This document shows, in pieces, positions 1-9,125 of a DNA stretch of 49,894 bases (its first letter is position 1; each line of letters starts with the position of its first letter). Position numbers and translations under genes: made by a program. The notes beneath the pieces were generated by a model that saw only the letters and a list, made by a program, of their open reading frames with translations, made no database searches and was not told the origin of the DNA. The DNA is from Gammaproteobacteria bacterium (GTDB taxonomy: Bacteria > Pseudomonadota > Gammaproteobacteria > SZUA-140), in assembly GCA_026982565.1 (NCBI GenBank), contig JALSGV010000139.1, positions 1 to 49,894 of the forward strand. The letters are read 5' to 3'.

Positions 1-122
1 TCAGGCCTGCGCCGGCACGGCGTTGCGGCGCTTGCCAATGGAATGACCATTGCCTGCGCACCGCGCCTTGTTCCAGCACAGGCCTGAAGTCCTGAATACG
101 ATATATATGGTTGCCGGGTTAA
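1..122 (-). mobile_element. MITE-like element, copy A (partial, cut by window start)
   Basis: This stretch is the reverse complement of the first ~120 bases of the 280-bp element seen complete at 9218-9497 and 26002-26281. It carries one arm pair of the first internal hairpin (GGCCTGAAGTCC near 81-92) and one terminal inverted repeat (about 92-122, ending GCCGGGTTAA). That repeat has a single mismatch against the other copies. A TA dinucleotide (123-124) follows, as at the other copies. The rest of the element lies outside the window. No protein-coding function is claimed. Confidence 0.85.
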
Positions 123-154
123 TAACCTGAAGATTTTCCCGATGCCGCCGATAC

Positions 155-172
155 ATAGTTGCGCACAACTAT
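155..172. other. Perfect inverted repeat upstream of algZ
   Basis: ATAGTTG and CAACTAT flank a 4-base centre (CGCA), giving an 18-bp perfect inverted repeat 29 bp before the algZ start. It could be an operator or a leader hairpin; nothing in the sequence decides between these. No convincing Shine-Dalgarno sequence is visible between it and the start codon. Confidence 0.4.
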
Positions 173-200
173 TGCCATAGAGAAACCCCATTGCAGCGCC

Positions 201-1271
201 ATGAAAGCCTCAATACCCACCCTGCCCTACCGCGATGGGGCCGCCCAGAACACTTTCCTGCCCGATTTCTGCCATATCCGCACCGTCTTCATCATCGTCG
301 TCATTGCCGAGCTGCTCGCCTTTGTCCTGGCGCTGGCCCCCCAGGGGCAGAGTAGCGGGCGTTGGAGCGATCTCAGCCTTATTTCCCTCTTCATGCAATG
401 GGTTGCGCTCACCTGCACAGCCCTGCTATGCGCCTGCCGCACCCACTTGGACAAGCTCGGGAATGCCGGCGCCGGCCTGGCCAGCCATGGGCTGATCCTG
501 CTGGTGACCGCAGTCCTGAGCGAGACCGCCTACAGGATAGGACTGAACAATGGACTATGGCATGCATCAACCCCCGGCTGGCACAGTGAGTTCCTGCTGC
601 GCAACATCCTCATCAGCGCCATCGTCAGCGCCGTAATCCTGCGCTATTTCTATGTCCAGCACCAGACGCGGATGAACGCCGCCGCCGAGTCCCGGGCGCG
701 GTTTCAGGCCCTGCAGGCGCGTATTCGCCCCCATTTCATTTTCAACAGTCTCAACACCATTGCCAGCCTGACGCGCAGCCATCCGGCCCTGGCGGAAGAA
801 CTGATCGAGGACCTGGCCGATCTTTTCAGGGTCAACCTGGCGCACGGGGCCACCCTGGGCACGCTGGAAGAAGAACTGGCCCTTGCCCGGCGTTACCTCA
901 AGATAGAACAATACCGCCTGGGGGATCGGCTGCGATTGAAATGGCAACTCGACGACCTGCCCCGGGACGCCACCCTGCCCAGCCTGCTCATCCAGCCCCT
1001 GCTGGAGAATGCCATCTATCACGGCATCGAACCCCTGGTGGAGGGCGGGGAAATCCGCATCCAGGGTTATCTGAGAAAAAAACGGATAGTCTTCATCATC
1101 AGCAACCCCGTGGCCGAGGAATCATGCAGCGCGCGCCGCCGCTCCAACCATATGGCCCTGGACAATATCCGCGAGCGCCTCGCCATACATTTTGGACCTG
1201 CGGGAACATTGACGACGACCCCGGCGCATGGCCACTTCACAGCCACCCTGGTCTTCCCTTATCAGCGTTGA
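201..1271 (+). CDS. algZ: Sensor histidine kinase, LytS/AlgZ family
   Basis: Membrane sensor kinase expected to phosphorylate the adjacent AlgR-type regulator. The 356-residue protein starts with several hydrophobic segments (about residues 25-165). A His_kinase domain of the LytS type follows, with the phospho-acceptor motif RPHFIFNSLN around His178 and an N-box NAIYHGIEP before the C-terminal ATPase region. This family lacks the classic HisKA dimerisation box, as here. The ATG at 201 gives the normal AlgZ N-terminus; a TTG 42 bases upstream is possible but unlikely. algR follows after 4 bases, so the two are surely co-transcribed. In Pseudomonas the AlgZ/AlgR pair controls the fimU-pilE minor pilin operon, which is the next operon here. 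Confidence 0.88.
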   Translation: MKASIPTLPYRDGAAQNTFLPDFCHIRTVFIIVVIAELLAFVLALAPQGQSSGRWSDLSLISLFMQWVALTCTALLCACRTHLDKLGNAGAGLASHGLILLVTAVLSETAYRIGLNNGLWHASTPGWHSEFLLRNILISAIVSAVILRYFYVQHQTRMNAAAESRARFQALQARIRPHFIFNSLNTIASLTRSHPALAEELIEDLADLFRVNLAHGATLGTLEEELALARRYLKIEQYRLGDRLRLKWQLDDLPRDATLPSLLIQPLLENAIYHGIEPLVEGGEIRIQGYLRKKRIVFIISNPVAEESCSARRRSNHMALDNIRERLAIHFGPAGTLTTTPAHGHFTATLVFPYQR

Positions 1272-1275
1272 TGCC

Positions 1276-2037
1276 ATGAAAGTCCTGATCACAGATGATG
1301 AACCCCTGGCAAGGAGCCGTCTGCGCGCTCTTGTCGAGACGTGCGCCGGCATGGAAATCGCCGGTGAGGCATGTAATGGCAAGGAGGCCCTGGAACTGGC
1401 CGGGAAACTGGCTCCTGATATCATACTGATGGATATACGCATGCCCGGCATGGACGGCCTGGAAGCCGCCATACATCTCAGCGCCAGTGAGAAACCGCCC
1501 GCTGTCATTTTCACCACGGCCTACGGCGACCATGCGCTGGCGGCCTTCGAGGCCAATGCCATTGACTACCTGCTCAAGCCCATACGCAAGCAACGCCTGG
1601 AGCAGGCCCTGACAAAGGCGCAGCGTCTGGACCATGGCCAGTTGCGCGCCCTCAGGGAGGACGGCGACGGCCACCAGGCGCGCACTCACATTTGCGTGCA
1701 GTCGCGGCGATCCATGCAATTGATCCCTCTCACGGAGATCATCTATTTTCACGCCGAGCACAAATATGTGGCGGTGCGGCATTGTCAGGGCGAGAACCTC
1801 ATCGAAGAATCCCTCAAGAACCTGGAACAGGAGTTTGGCGACCAGTTCATTCGCATACACCGCAGCACCCTCGTCTCCACCGCCTTCCTCACCGGAATCG
1901 AAAAAACCTCAAGCGGTCACCGGGCCATATTGCACAGCACCGCAGACCGCCCCAAAATCAGCCGCCGGCACATGGGCGCGCTCAAAGACCATCTGAACCG
2001 GGCCATGCGCAGACATGCCCTCCCGCCACAAGAGTAA
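1276..2037 (+). CDS. algR: LytTR-type response regulator AlgR
   Basis: DNA-binding response regulator of 253 residues. The receiver domain (about 1-120) has the acidic pair DDE near the N-terminus, the phospho-acceptor Asp53 in LMDIRMPG, and the conserved Lys in LLKP. The C-terminal LytTR domain (about 145-245) contains IPLTEIIYFHAEHKYV and FIRIHRSTLV, which are typical of AlgR/AgrA-like DNA binding. The ATG at 1276 overlaps nothing and lies 4 bases after algZ. Its position directly upstream of the pilin genes supports AlgR control of that operon. Candidate AlgR boxes lie at 2146-2172. Confidence 0.9.
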   Translation: MKVLITDDEPLARSRLRALVETCAGMEIAGEACNGKEALELAGKLAPDIILMDIRMPGMDGLEAAIHLSASEKPPAVIFTTAYGDHALAAFEANAIDYLLKPIRKQRLEQALTKAQRLDHGQLRALREDGDGHQARTHICVQSRRSMQLIPLTEIIYFHAEHKYVAVRHCQGENLIEESLKNLEQEFGDQFIRIHRSTLVSTAFLTGIEKTSSGHRAILHSTADRPKISRRHMGALKDHLNRAMRRHALPPQE

Positions 2038-2092
2038 ATTCTTCGCCACGCCGGCCGATAACAGGGTGGCAGGGGCATCCTGTTAATTTTTA

Positions 2093-2112
2093 CCTGAATC
2101 CGTGGGTTCAGG
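2093..2112. repeat. Palindromic repeat CCTGAATCCGTGGGTTCAGG, solo copy
   Basis: Nine-base arms around GT (one G-U pair) form a 20-bp palindrome in the algR-fimT gap. The same unit occurs at 9126, 15668, 30065, 30205 and 42177. Flanking pentamers (TTTTA and CTCTA) match only partly, so a target-site duplication is not convincing at this copy. There is no T-run after it, so it is not a clear terminator. Confidence 0.8.
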
Positions 2113-2145
2113 CTCTATGAACCAGCCGGATCACAGGGCAGGACA

Positions 2146-2172
2146 ACCGTTTGTCGGGCCAAACCGCCCGTC
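2146..2172 (+). promoter_or_regulatory. Candidate AlgR boxes upstream of fimT
   Basis: ACCGTTTGTC (2146-2155) differs at one base from the known Pseudomonas AlgR-box core ACCGTTCGTC. A weaker copy, ACCGCCCGTC (2163-2172), follows 17 bp later in the same direction. Both lie 50-76 bp before the fimT start and just behind algR itself. Binding is inference from the motif and from the known AlgR control of fimU-pilE in Pseudomonas. Confidence 0.45.
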
Positions 2173-2221
2173 CATCTGCTTTCCCGTGACCAGACGAAAA
2201 ACGCGTGGTATCACATCAAAC

Positions 2222-2704
2222 ATGAAAAACTCAGATACAGGCTTCACTCTCATCGAACTGCTCATGACCCTCATCATCGTCTCCATTGTGGTCACACTGG
2301 GCGCGCCATCCCTTGCTGACATCATCCGCAGCAACCGGCTCACCACGGAGGCCAATAACCTGGTAACTGCCCTCAATGTCGCCCGCAGCGAGTCTATTCG
2401 ACGTAACGCCAACATCACCCTGTGCGCCAGCAGCGACCAGGCCACCTGCACTAATGATGGCTGGGAGAACGGTTGGATCATCATGGATGACAGCAACCAG
2501 ATCCTGCGCGTCTTCGACTCCATGGAAGGCATGTCATCCGTAACCGCCACGGTGCAATCGCTGCAATACACCGCGACCGGATTCATCAATGGCGGCGCGA
2601 CTGTCACCTTTGACTTGTGCGCCAAACCGGGTACCCCCGGCCGTCAGATCAATATCACGCCCACGGGGCGACCCAGTAACGTTACGCCCTATCCAAGCTG
2701 CTGA
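2222..2704 (+). CDS. fimT: Minor type IV pilin FimT/FimU (GspH family)
   Basis: Minor pilin of 160 residues, first gene of the pilus-priming operon. The class III leader ends in Gly before FTLIELLMTLIIVSIVVTLG, with Glu at +5 of the mature protein; this is the substrate site of prepilin peptidase PilD. The GspH/FimT globular domain follows, with the usual NNLVTALNVARSESIRRN helix and a C-terminal Cys. The ATG at 2222 is chosen because it gives the short leader; an upstream start at 2102 would add 40 non-pilin residues. pilV starts 10 bases downstream. The protein probably sits in the tip complex with PilV, W, X and PilY1. Confidence 0.9.
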   Translation: MKNSDTGFTLIELLMTLIIVSIVVTLGAPSLADIIRSNRLTTEANNLVTALNVARSESIRRNANITLCASSDQATCTNDGWENGWIIMDDSNQILRVFDSMEGMSSVTATVQSLQYTATGFINGGATVTFDLCAKPGTPGRQINITPTGRPSNVTPYPSC

Positions 2705-2714
2705 GAAGGTAACA

Positions 2715-3197
2715 ATGGAATCGAAGAAAAGCTCCTTCACCAGGCCTGTCCGTCACGACCAACGGGGATTCACACTGATCGAGATCCTGGTAACCGTCAT
2801 CATTCTCGCCATCGGCCTGCTGGGCATCGCCGGGCTACAGTTGACGGGGCTGAAATACAACCAGGGAGCCTATCATCGTTCACAGGTCATCGTACTGACC
2901 AATGACATTACCGACAGGATGCGCGCCAACCGTGATGCCGCTCTCGCTGGCGCCTACGAAATCACCATAGGCACAGACGCAAACGGGGCCTCCTGCGACG
3001 GCGCCGTGGCCATCTGCGACCCCAGCGCCATCGCAAACGCCGATCTCGCCGCCTGGAAACAGGCCCTTGCCGACAACCTGCCCAGCGGAGACGGCTCAAT
3101 CGAGCGTATCGGCAACGTATTTACCATTACTATTCAATGGGATGATTCACGTGGCCAGCAGGATCCCAAAACCATGGCCGTGGAGACTATTCTATGA
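2715..3197 (+). CDS. pilV: Minor type IV pilin PilV
   Basis: 160-residue minor pilin. A 17-residue leader ends RG before FTLIEILVTVIILAIGLLGIAGLQ, the PilV/GspI-type methylation and peptidase site. The globular part has two Cys (CDGAVAICD) that could form a disulfide. An AGAAGG ribosome site precedes the ATG at 2715. The stop overlaps the pilW start (ATGA), showing tight translational coupling. The family works in the pilus initiation complex in the inner membrane and at the fibre tip. Confidence 0.9.
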   Translation: MESKKSSFTRPVRHDQRGFTLIEILVTVIILAIGLLGIAGLQLTGLKYNQGAYHRSQVIVLTNDITDRMRANRDAALAGAYEITIGTDANGASCDGAVAICDPSAIANADLAAWKQALADNLPSGDGSIERIGNVFTITIQWDDSRGQQDPKTMAVETIL

Positions 3198-4234
3198 GCA
3201 CATCAAGAGCCCCGGGCAAACCGGCCTTCCTGCAGAAAGGCATGACCCTGCCAGAGATCATGATCGCACTGACGATCAGCGTTGTCCTGCTGACAGGCGT
3301 CATTCAGATTTTCATCAGCAGCAAACAGACCTACCGCCTTCTGGACGCCAATTCACGGGTTCAGGAAAACGGGCGCTTCAGCGTCGAACATCTGACGGCG
3401 GATATGCGCATGGCCGGATTCACAGGCTGTTACAGGGGTTCGGCCGGCGGGGTGGAAAACATCCTGAATGATCCCGGCAATTTTGCCTGGGATCTCAATA
3501 ACCCTCTGGAAGGCGCTGAGTGGACCGGGGGCGGATGGACGCCGCCTCTCAACGCCGCTCTCGCCGGACAGGTTCTGGACAATACGGACGTCGTCATCAC
3601 CCGGGGCCTCGACACGGATGGAATCGGCCTGACAGCCCCTTTTTCGGATGGGGTGCAACTGTTTGTCGATATTGCCGCAGACAATATCGATGATGGAGAC
3701 ATCGTCATGGTGACCGATTGCAATAATGCATCCATGTTCCAGGTGACCAACCAGCAGATCACCGGCGGAGGAACGAGGGTCAATATCGTGCACTCAAACG
3801 CCGCCATGTCACCCGGGAACAGTACATCACAGCTCGCCAACAACTATGGCGATGACGCCCAGTTGGCGCGATTCGTAACCAATGCCTATTACATAGGTGC
3901 CGGAGCCAGTGGCGAGCCCGCCCTGTTTCGCCAGACACTGATTGGAAACTCCCTGCAGGCTCAGGAATTGGTCGAAGGCGTGGAGGACATGCAAATACTG
4001 TATGGTGAAGACCTCGATGGCGACGGCATCGCCAACCGCTATGTCACGGCTGATATCGCCAACATGGCCAATGTCTCCAGTGTGCGTATCAGTCTGCTGT
4101 TGCGCAGCATGGACAATGTAACGGACGCACCCCAGACCTACACCTATAACGGCGTGGAAACCACGGCGGAAGACCGCCGCCTGCGGCGGATTTTCACCAC
4201 CACTGTCAAGCTGCGCAACCGCGGCCTCCTTTGA
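3194..4234 (+). CDS. pilW: Minor type IV pilin PilW
   Basis: 346-residue minor pilin of PilW type. The leader ends KG before MTLPEIMIALTISVVLLTGVIQIF; the Met in place of Phe at +1 is common in PilW. The large globular domain includes FSVEHLTADMRMAGFTGCY, a hallmark of the family, and a C-terminal stretch VSSVRISLLLRS. The start overlaps the pilV stop by 4 bases. PilW is expected to bridge PilVX/FimU and PilY1 at the pilus tip. Confidence 0.9.
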   Translation: MSTSRAPGKPAFLQKGMTLPEIMIALTISVVLLTGVIQIFISSKQTYRLLDANSRVQENGRFSVEHLTADMRMAGFTGCYRGSAGGVENILNDPGNFAWDLNNPLEGAEWTGGGWTPPLNAALAGQVLDNTDVVITRGLDTDGIGLTAPFSDGVQLFVDIAADNIDDGDIVMVTDCNNASMFQVTNQQITGGGTRVNIVHSNAAMSPGNSTSQLANNYGDDAQLARFVTNAYYIGAGASGEPALFRQTLIGNSLQAQELVEGVEDMQILYGEDLDGDGIANRYVTADIANMANVSSVRISLLLRSMDNVTDAPQTYTYNGVETTAEDRRLRRIFTTTVKLRNRGLL

Positions 4235-4267
4235 GCATCAACCGCCATCATGGAAAACGGAACGATC

Positions 4268-4789
4268 ATGAATACAAGACAGTCTTTCGCACAACGAGGC
4301 TCCGCACTCATCATCAGCCTGGTCATTCTCATCGTCATGACATTAATCGGCCTGACCGGCATCAGCACCTCCAGCCTGGAGGAGAAGATGGCGGGAAACA
4401 CCCGTGACCGCGCCCTTGCCTTCCAGGCGGCCGAAGCCGCCCTACGGGATGGAGAGGCTTATTTCGACGACGAAATCGTTGCCATCACCGCGGCTTTCGA
4501 CGGCAGCAACACCGGCCTTTATCCCGCGGGAAGCAACCCCGACGTTTTTTCAGGCGAAACCTGGGAGAATTCCCGGGTCTACTCCGACATTATCGATGAT
4601 GTGGACACCCAGCCCCGCTACATCATCGAACTGCTGGGTGAAATCGGCGGCACGGGTGACACACTCAATATCCAGGGCTATGGGGAGTCCTCAGGCCTGA
4701 CCGGCCTGACAGCCGTACGGGTCACGGCCCGTGGCACAGGAGGAAGCGACAACTCTGTTGTCATACTGCAGTCCAATTTCAGCAGGTAG
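4268..4789 (+). CDS. pilX: Minor type IV pilin PilX
   Basis: 173-residue protein with the PilX N-terminus: a short basic leader, RG, then SALIISLVILIVMTLIGLTG, followed by LEEKMAGNTRDRALAFQAAEAALRDGE. It lacks Glu5 of typical pilins, as known PilX proteins often do. The ATG at 4268 (after GGAAAACGGAACG) gives a normal leader; an ATG 18 bases upstream is an alternative. It lies between pilW and pilY1, the conserved order. Confidence 0.88.
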   Translation: MNTRQSFAQRGSALIISLVILIVMTLIGLTGISTSSLEEKMAGNTRDRALAFQAAEAALRDGEAYFDDEIVAITAAFDGSNTGLYPAGSNPDVFSGETWENSRVYSDIIDDVDTQPRYIIELLGEIGGTGDTLNIQGYGESSGLTGLTAVRVTARGTGGSDNSVVILQSNFSR

Positions 4790-4839
4790 TAAAGCTGCAT
4801 TATGAAAGACGCGGCATGACTGACTCCAGGAGAAGCAAC

Positions 4840-7800
4840 ATGAAGACAACAATCCTCAACATTCCCCATCATATCCCGGCATTGGCACTCGCCATGACCC
4901 TCCACATCTTCGGGATACCCGCATCTCATGCAGCACCCGGCACACTATCCCAGGTCCCGCTGTACGTAGGCCCCGCCGTAGAGCCCAACGTGGTCTTTCT
5001 GGCCGATGATTCCGGCAGCATGGACTGGTCCATGATGACCTCCGAGGACAATGGCGTCCTTATTATTGACTGGTGGTGGTATATACACAGCATTCCCCTC
5101 GGCACTACCGAACAATTCTGGACCACTCCCAGCGAGGAGTCACTCATCGCCGAGGGATTCGCCGAGCCCGCAGACGGCATATGGCGTTCCAGAAACCCTG
5201 ACTACAACAAGATCTATTACAATCCAGAAATCACCTATACCCCCTGGAAGGGTGTAGACAGCGCCGGGCAGGCATACACGGATGTCAGTCCCACTGCCGC
5301 GCCTATCGATCCCTATGACCCTGGCGCCGGCACTCTCGACCTCACCAGCCTGATGGATTACGAGACGTTTCATCCAGAACCCTGGATCTTTATTGCCCAA
5401 GACTTCTACCCGGCCCGCTACTACACCTGGACTGATGACAACGGCAACGGAGTCGTGGATGCGGGCGATACGCACAATCTGGTGGAGATCACCGATACCC
5501 CGACACCCATGACACCCATTCCCCCCGATGATTTTACCGGCGGCGCCAACCGCACCGATTGCGCCGCCGCGCCCGTCTGCACCTACGCGGAAGAAATACA
5601 GAACTTCGCCAACTGGTTCAGTTATTACCGCAACCGGGAATTGACGACGAAAAATGCCATATCCAAGGCGGCAGTCGATCTGACCGGGGTGCGCATCGGC
5701 TACGGTACCCTGCACAACAATAACAATGTCAACATCCCCGTCGCCTCCATGAACCTGGATCCCTCGACCGGCAACAAGAAAATCTTTTTCGACAGTGTCT
5801 TCAACACCAGGCCCAGCGGGGGCACGCCATTGCGCCATAGTCTCAAGGACGTCGGCCAGTATTTCGAATGCAGCAACCACAACTTCTTCGGCGTCAGCGG
5901 CTCGGATTGCCCTATCCTTCCGGCCTCCGAGGCGGGCATGTGCCAGAAAAACGCCACCATCATGATGACTGATGGCTATTACAACGGCTGGCTTCCCACA
6001 TTGACGCCTAGTAACACGGACGGTGACGGCAACACGACATTCGACGGCCCCCCATACGCCGATGACTTTTCTGAAACGCTCGCTGATGTCGCCATGCATT
6101 TCTACGAACGCGACCTGGCGCCCGGCCTGCCCGATGATGTCCCCTATCAACCCGGCGACAAGGACCAGGCCTCCCACCAGCACATGGTAACCTACACGGT
6201 GGCCTTCGGCGTGACGGGCACCCTGGATCCCAAAACGGATGACCCCACCAGCGGCAATTTCAGTTGGCCCAATCCCGACAATGGCGACGCGGAAAAAATC
6301 GATGACCTGTGGCACGCCGCCTATAACGGGCGCGGCGAATTCTACAGCGCACAAAACCCGGAAGAACTTATCTCGGGCCTGAAAGAGGCCTTCGCCAGCG
6401 CTTCCAAGGGACAGAGTTCTGCCGCCGCCGTGGCCTTCAACACCACCACGCTGGACACGGGCAGCGTAGTCTACCAGGCCAAGTTCAACCCTTCTAACAA
6501 CTGGAAAGGGGAACTGGTGGCCATGAACCTGGCGGCCGACGGCAGCCTGAGCGGCACGGCATGGAATGCGGCCGACGCACTCGATGGCCAATCACCCGAC
6601 GCCTCCAAGGAAAACGGTCGCCAGATCATCACCTATGATGGCAATACCGGCATTCCCTTTCAATGGGCGAGTCTGACGACGGCCCAGAAGAATGACCTGC
6701 GCACCAACCCCGCTGGCGGCACGGACAACACAACGATTGGAGAGGCCCGCCTGAACTATATCCGGGGCGTACGCACCGATGAAGGCAGCGGCAACAATTT
6801 CCGCTTGCGTTCCGGCATCCTTGGCGATATTGTCCACTCCAACCCGGTCTACGTGGGCAAAGTACAGTCCGATTATGCTGACTTTTCCTTTGCCGACAGC
6901 AGCTATACCAACACATTCAAGACCATGAATCGCCCCGGCGTCGTCTATGTTGGTGGCAACGATGGCATGCTGCACGGTTTCTGGGAGTCCGACGGCACAG
7001 AGGCACTGGCCTACATCCCCAATATGCTGTTTTCGACCGCGTCGGGCGAGGGCTTGCATTACCTGACCGATCCGGATTACGCCCACCGCTATTACGTGGA
7101 TCTCAGCCCGACCGTGGCCGATGTCAATGTTGGCGGCTGGAAAACCGTACTCATCGGCGGCTATCGCGCCGGCGGCCGCGGCCTGTTTGCCCTGGATGTC
7201 ACTGACCCCACGAACTTCAAGGAAACCAAGGCGGCAGACATCGTCTTGTGGGAGTTCACCAGTAATGACGACAACGATCTGGGTCATACCTTCAGCAAAC
7301 CCACCATAGCCCTGATGGAGAACGACAAGTGGGCCGCCATCTTCGGCAATGGCTACAATGACCTGGGCGATGGTGAGGCCAAGCTGTTCATTTATTATCT
7401 GGATGAAAGTGGAGTCGAGAAAATCACCACGGGGGCGGGATCTACCGCCAGCCGCAATGGCCTTTCCACACCCGCGGTGGTGGATCTCGACGGCAACGGC
7501 AAGGCGGACCGCGTCTATGCCGGCGACCTGGAGGGCAACCTGTGGGCCTTCGATCTCTCGGGCGCCAGCGCCGGCCAATGGAAGGTGGCCTACAAGAACG
7601 GCAGCACCCCGACGCCCCTGTTCAAGGCCGCCATCAGCGGCGTGGATCAACCCATCACCTCGCGCCCTGTCGTCACCCGCCACCCTACGCAGACCCTGAG
7701 CGCCACGACAGAACCCAACCTGCTGGTCTTCTTCGGCACCGGCCAGTACCTCGTGGACGGTGACAAAGGCAGCACGGCTACGCAGACCTTCTATGGCATA

Positions 7801-8325
7801 TGGGACGACGGCCCCAGTGGCGCCGCCCCCTATGACCGCAGCAATCTGGTGGCGCAGACCCTGGAGGCCAACTCCACGGAAGACATCCGGGTCCCCACTA
7901 ACAACACCGTAGCCTACCCCGGAGAAGCCGGGTGGTATTTCGACCTGCCGACCTCGGGTGAGCGCGTGATCGTCAACCCCAAGATACGGGGCGACTACGT
8001 CTTCTTCAATACGCTTATTCCCGACTCCTCGTCATGCAGCTCGCAGGGCTATGGATGGCTCATGGCCCTGCGAATCCTAGATGGCGGGCGTCCAGAGGAT
8101 GCCGTCTTCGATGTCAACAATGACGGTAAAGTCGATGAAGACGACCTGGTGGACGGAAGCGACGCCCCCGGGGGGGTAAGACTGGACGGGATTCCGGCAG
8201 GCTCGAACTTCCTCAGCAACAAGATGTACACCCCGGACGATAACGGCAATATCGATATCCGCACCATCGATGTGGGAAATAACAACCAGGCCGGCAGGAT
8301 TTCCTGGCGGGAAGTGACCCAGTAA
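4840..8325 (+). CDS. pilY1: Type IV pilus tip adhesin PilY1
   Basis: 1161-residue exported protein. A signal peptide ends near ASHAA (residue ~32). A VWA-like region starts at FLADDSGSMDW (DxSxS metal site near 56-60), with GGTPLRH and MMTDGYYN farther on. The C-terminal half is the PilY1 beta-propeller, with VVYVGGNDGMLHGF and the calcium loop DLDGNGKADRVYAGD (~881-895). A second EF-hand/dockerin-like loop, DVNNDGKVDEDD, lies near 1090. The AGGAG ribosome site before 4840 decides the start. PilY1 proteins bind calcium, promote pilus extension and act in surface sensing and adhesion. Confidence 0.93.
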   Translation: MKTTILNIPHHIPALALAMTLHIFGIPASHAAPGTLSQVPLYVGPAVEPNVVFLADDSGSMDWSMMTSEDNGVLIIDWWWYIHSIPLGTTEQFWTTPSEESLIAEGFAEPADGIWRSRNPDYNKIYYNPEITYTPWKGVDSAGQAYTDVSPTAAPIDPYDPGAGTLDLTSLMDYETFHPEPWIFIAQDFYPARYYTWTDDNGNGVVDAGDTHNLVEITDTPTPMTPIPPDDFTGGANRTDCAAAPVCTYAEEIQNFANWFSYYRNRELTTKNAISKAAVDLTGVRIGYGTLHNNNNVNIPVASMNLDPSTGNKKIFFDSVFNTRPSGGTPLRHSLKDVGQYFECSNHNFFGVSGSDCPILPASEAGMCQKNATIMMTDGYYNGWLPTLTPSNTDGDGNTTFDGPPYADDFSETLADVAMHFYERDLAPGLPDDVPYQPGDKDQASHQHMVTYTVAFGVTGTLDPKTDDPTSGNFSWPNPDNGDAEKIDDLWHAAYNGRGEFYSAQNPEELISGLKEAFASASKGQSSAAAVAFNTTTLDTGSVVYQAKFNPSNNWKGELVAMNLAADGSLSGTAWNAADALDGQSPDASKENGRQIITYDGNTGIPFQWASLTTAQKNDLRTNPAGGTDNTTIGEARLNYIRGVRTDEGSGNNFRLRSGILGDIVHSNPVYVGKVQSDYADFSFADSSYTNTFKTMNRPGVVYVGGNDGMLHGFWESDGTEALAYIPNMLFSTASGEGLHYLTDPDYAHRYYVDLSPTVADVNVGGWKTVLIGGYRAGGRGLFALDVTDPTNFKETKAADIVLWEFTSNDDNDLGHTFSKPTIALMENDKWAAIFGNGYNDLGDGEAKLFIYYLDESGVEKITTGAGSTASRNGLSTPAVVDLDGNGKADRVYAGDLEGNLWAFDLSGASAGQWKVAYKNGSTPTPLFKAAISGVDQPITSRPVVTRHPTQTLSATTEPNLLVFFGTGQYLVDGDKGSTATQTFYGIWDDGPSGAAPYDRSNLVAQTLEANSTEDIRVPTNNTVAYPGEAGWYFDLPTSGERVIVNPKIRGDYVFFNTLIPDSSSCSSQGYGWLMALRILDGGRPEDAVFDVNNDGKVDEDDLVDGSDAPGGVRLDGIPAGSNFLSNKMYTPDDNGNIDIRTIDVGNNNQAGRISWREVTQ

Positions 8326-8354
8326 GCATCGACAAATCTAAGGAGCCTATTCTT

Positions 8355-8690
8355 ATGAGAACATCTTTCCAGACCATCGCAATATTGATATCCCTGGTAC
8401 TATTTTCATTGCCCGCGCAATCCAGGGAGCTGCCCGATTACTACCCGGACAGGATTGCAGGATGGTTCACCATCGATGATATCAATTTGAGCCGGCTTAA
8501 AATCATCATCAACGATTTTCCCCTCGACCTGTCGCCAAACGCCAAGGTCCATTCACCCAATACGGAATTCAGCTCACTTCAGGTGCTCAAACCGGGCATG
8601 AAAATATTCTTCTCCAGGCCCAGCAACAGAACCATCAATGAAATATGGATTCTGCCGGAGGGTTACCGCCACCACGTACAAAAGAGATAG
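8355..8690 (+). CDS. pilY2: PilY2-like small exported protein
   Basis: 111 residues with a clear signal peptide (MRTSFQTIAILISLVLFSLPAQS). It is followed by a small domain, GWFTIDDINLSRLKIIINDFPLDLS, and a C-terminal IWILPEGY. Recognition rests mainly on place: in Pseudomonas a similar small gene, pilY2, lies between pilY1 and pilE, exactly as here. An AAGGAG ribosome site precedes the start. Its precise function is unclear even in model organisms; a role in pilus assembly is inferred. Confidence 0.65.
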   Translation: MRTSFQTIAILISLVLFSLPAQSRELPDYYPDRIAGWFTIDDINLSRLKIIINDFPLDLSPNAKVHSPNTEFSSLQVLKPGMKIFFSRPSNRTINEIWILPEGYRHHVQKR

Positions 8691-8720
8691 AACTACGATG
8701 CACGAATAATGGAGGATTTC

Positions 8721-9113
8721 ATGAACAGATACGCCAGCGGAGGGTTTACCCTCATTGAAATCATGATCGTGGTCGTGATCGTCAGCATACTCGCCATGAT
8801 CGCTGTTCCGGCTTATAACGACAGCGTCAACAAGGCGAGGCGCACAGATGGTCAGGCCGCCCTCATGGACATCATGGCCCGGCAGGAACGCTACTTTACG
8901 GAAAACAGCACCTATACCACCAACCTGAGTGACCTCAATATCAGCAGTGCCTCAAGCCAGGAAGGGTATTACACCATCAGCCTGGCTGCCTGCGGTTCCG
9001 ACATCGCCATCTGCGTTATCGCCACGGCGACTCCCGGGGCGGCGCAAGCGGACGATGGCTGGATGACGCTGGACTCCACCGGGGCCAAGGATTCAGAAAA
9101 CGGCGTCTGGTAA
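8721..9113 (+). CDS. pilE: Type IV pilin PilE (minor pilin)
   Basis: 130-residue pilin with leader MNRYASGG cut before FTLIEIMIVVVIVSILAMIAVPAYND, Glu at +5. It has two Cys (AACGSDIAICV) in the C-terminal half, closer together than in major pilins. The GGAGG site directly before 8721 favours this start over an ATG at 8709. It is last in the fimT-pilE operon and equals PilE of Pseudomonas, which is a minor pilin linking the tip complex to PilA. Confidence 0.88.
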   Translation: MNRYASGGFTLIEIMIVVVIVSILAMIAVPAYNDSVNKARRTDGQAALMDIMARQERYFTENSTYTTNLSDLNISSASSQEGYYTISLAACGSDIAICVIATATPGAAQADDGWMTLDSTGAKDSENGVW

Positions 9114-9125
9114 GCTTCACTGTAA

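Noticed and set aside
5140..7683. Two long antisense frames over pilY1
   Set aside because: pilY1 is clearly coded on the plus strand with signal peptide and calcium loops; the antisense frames show no motifs.
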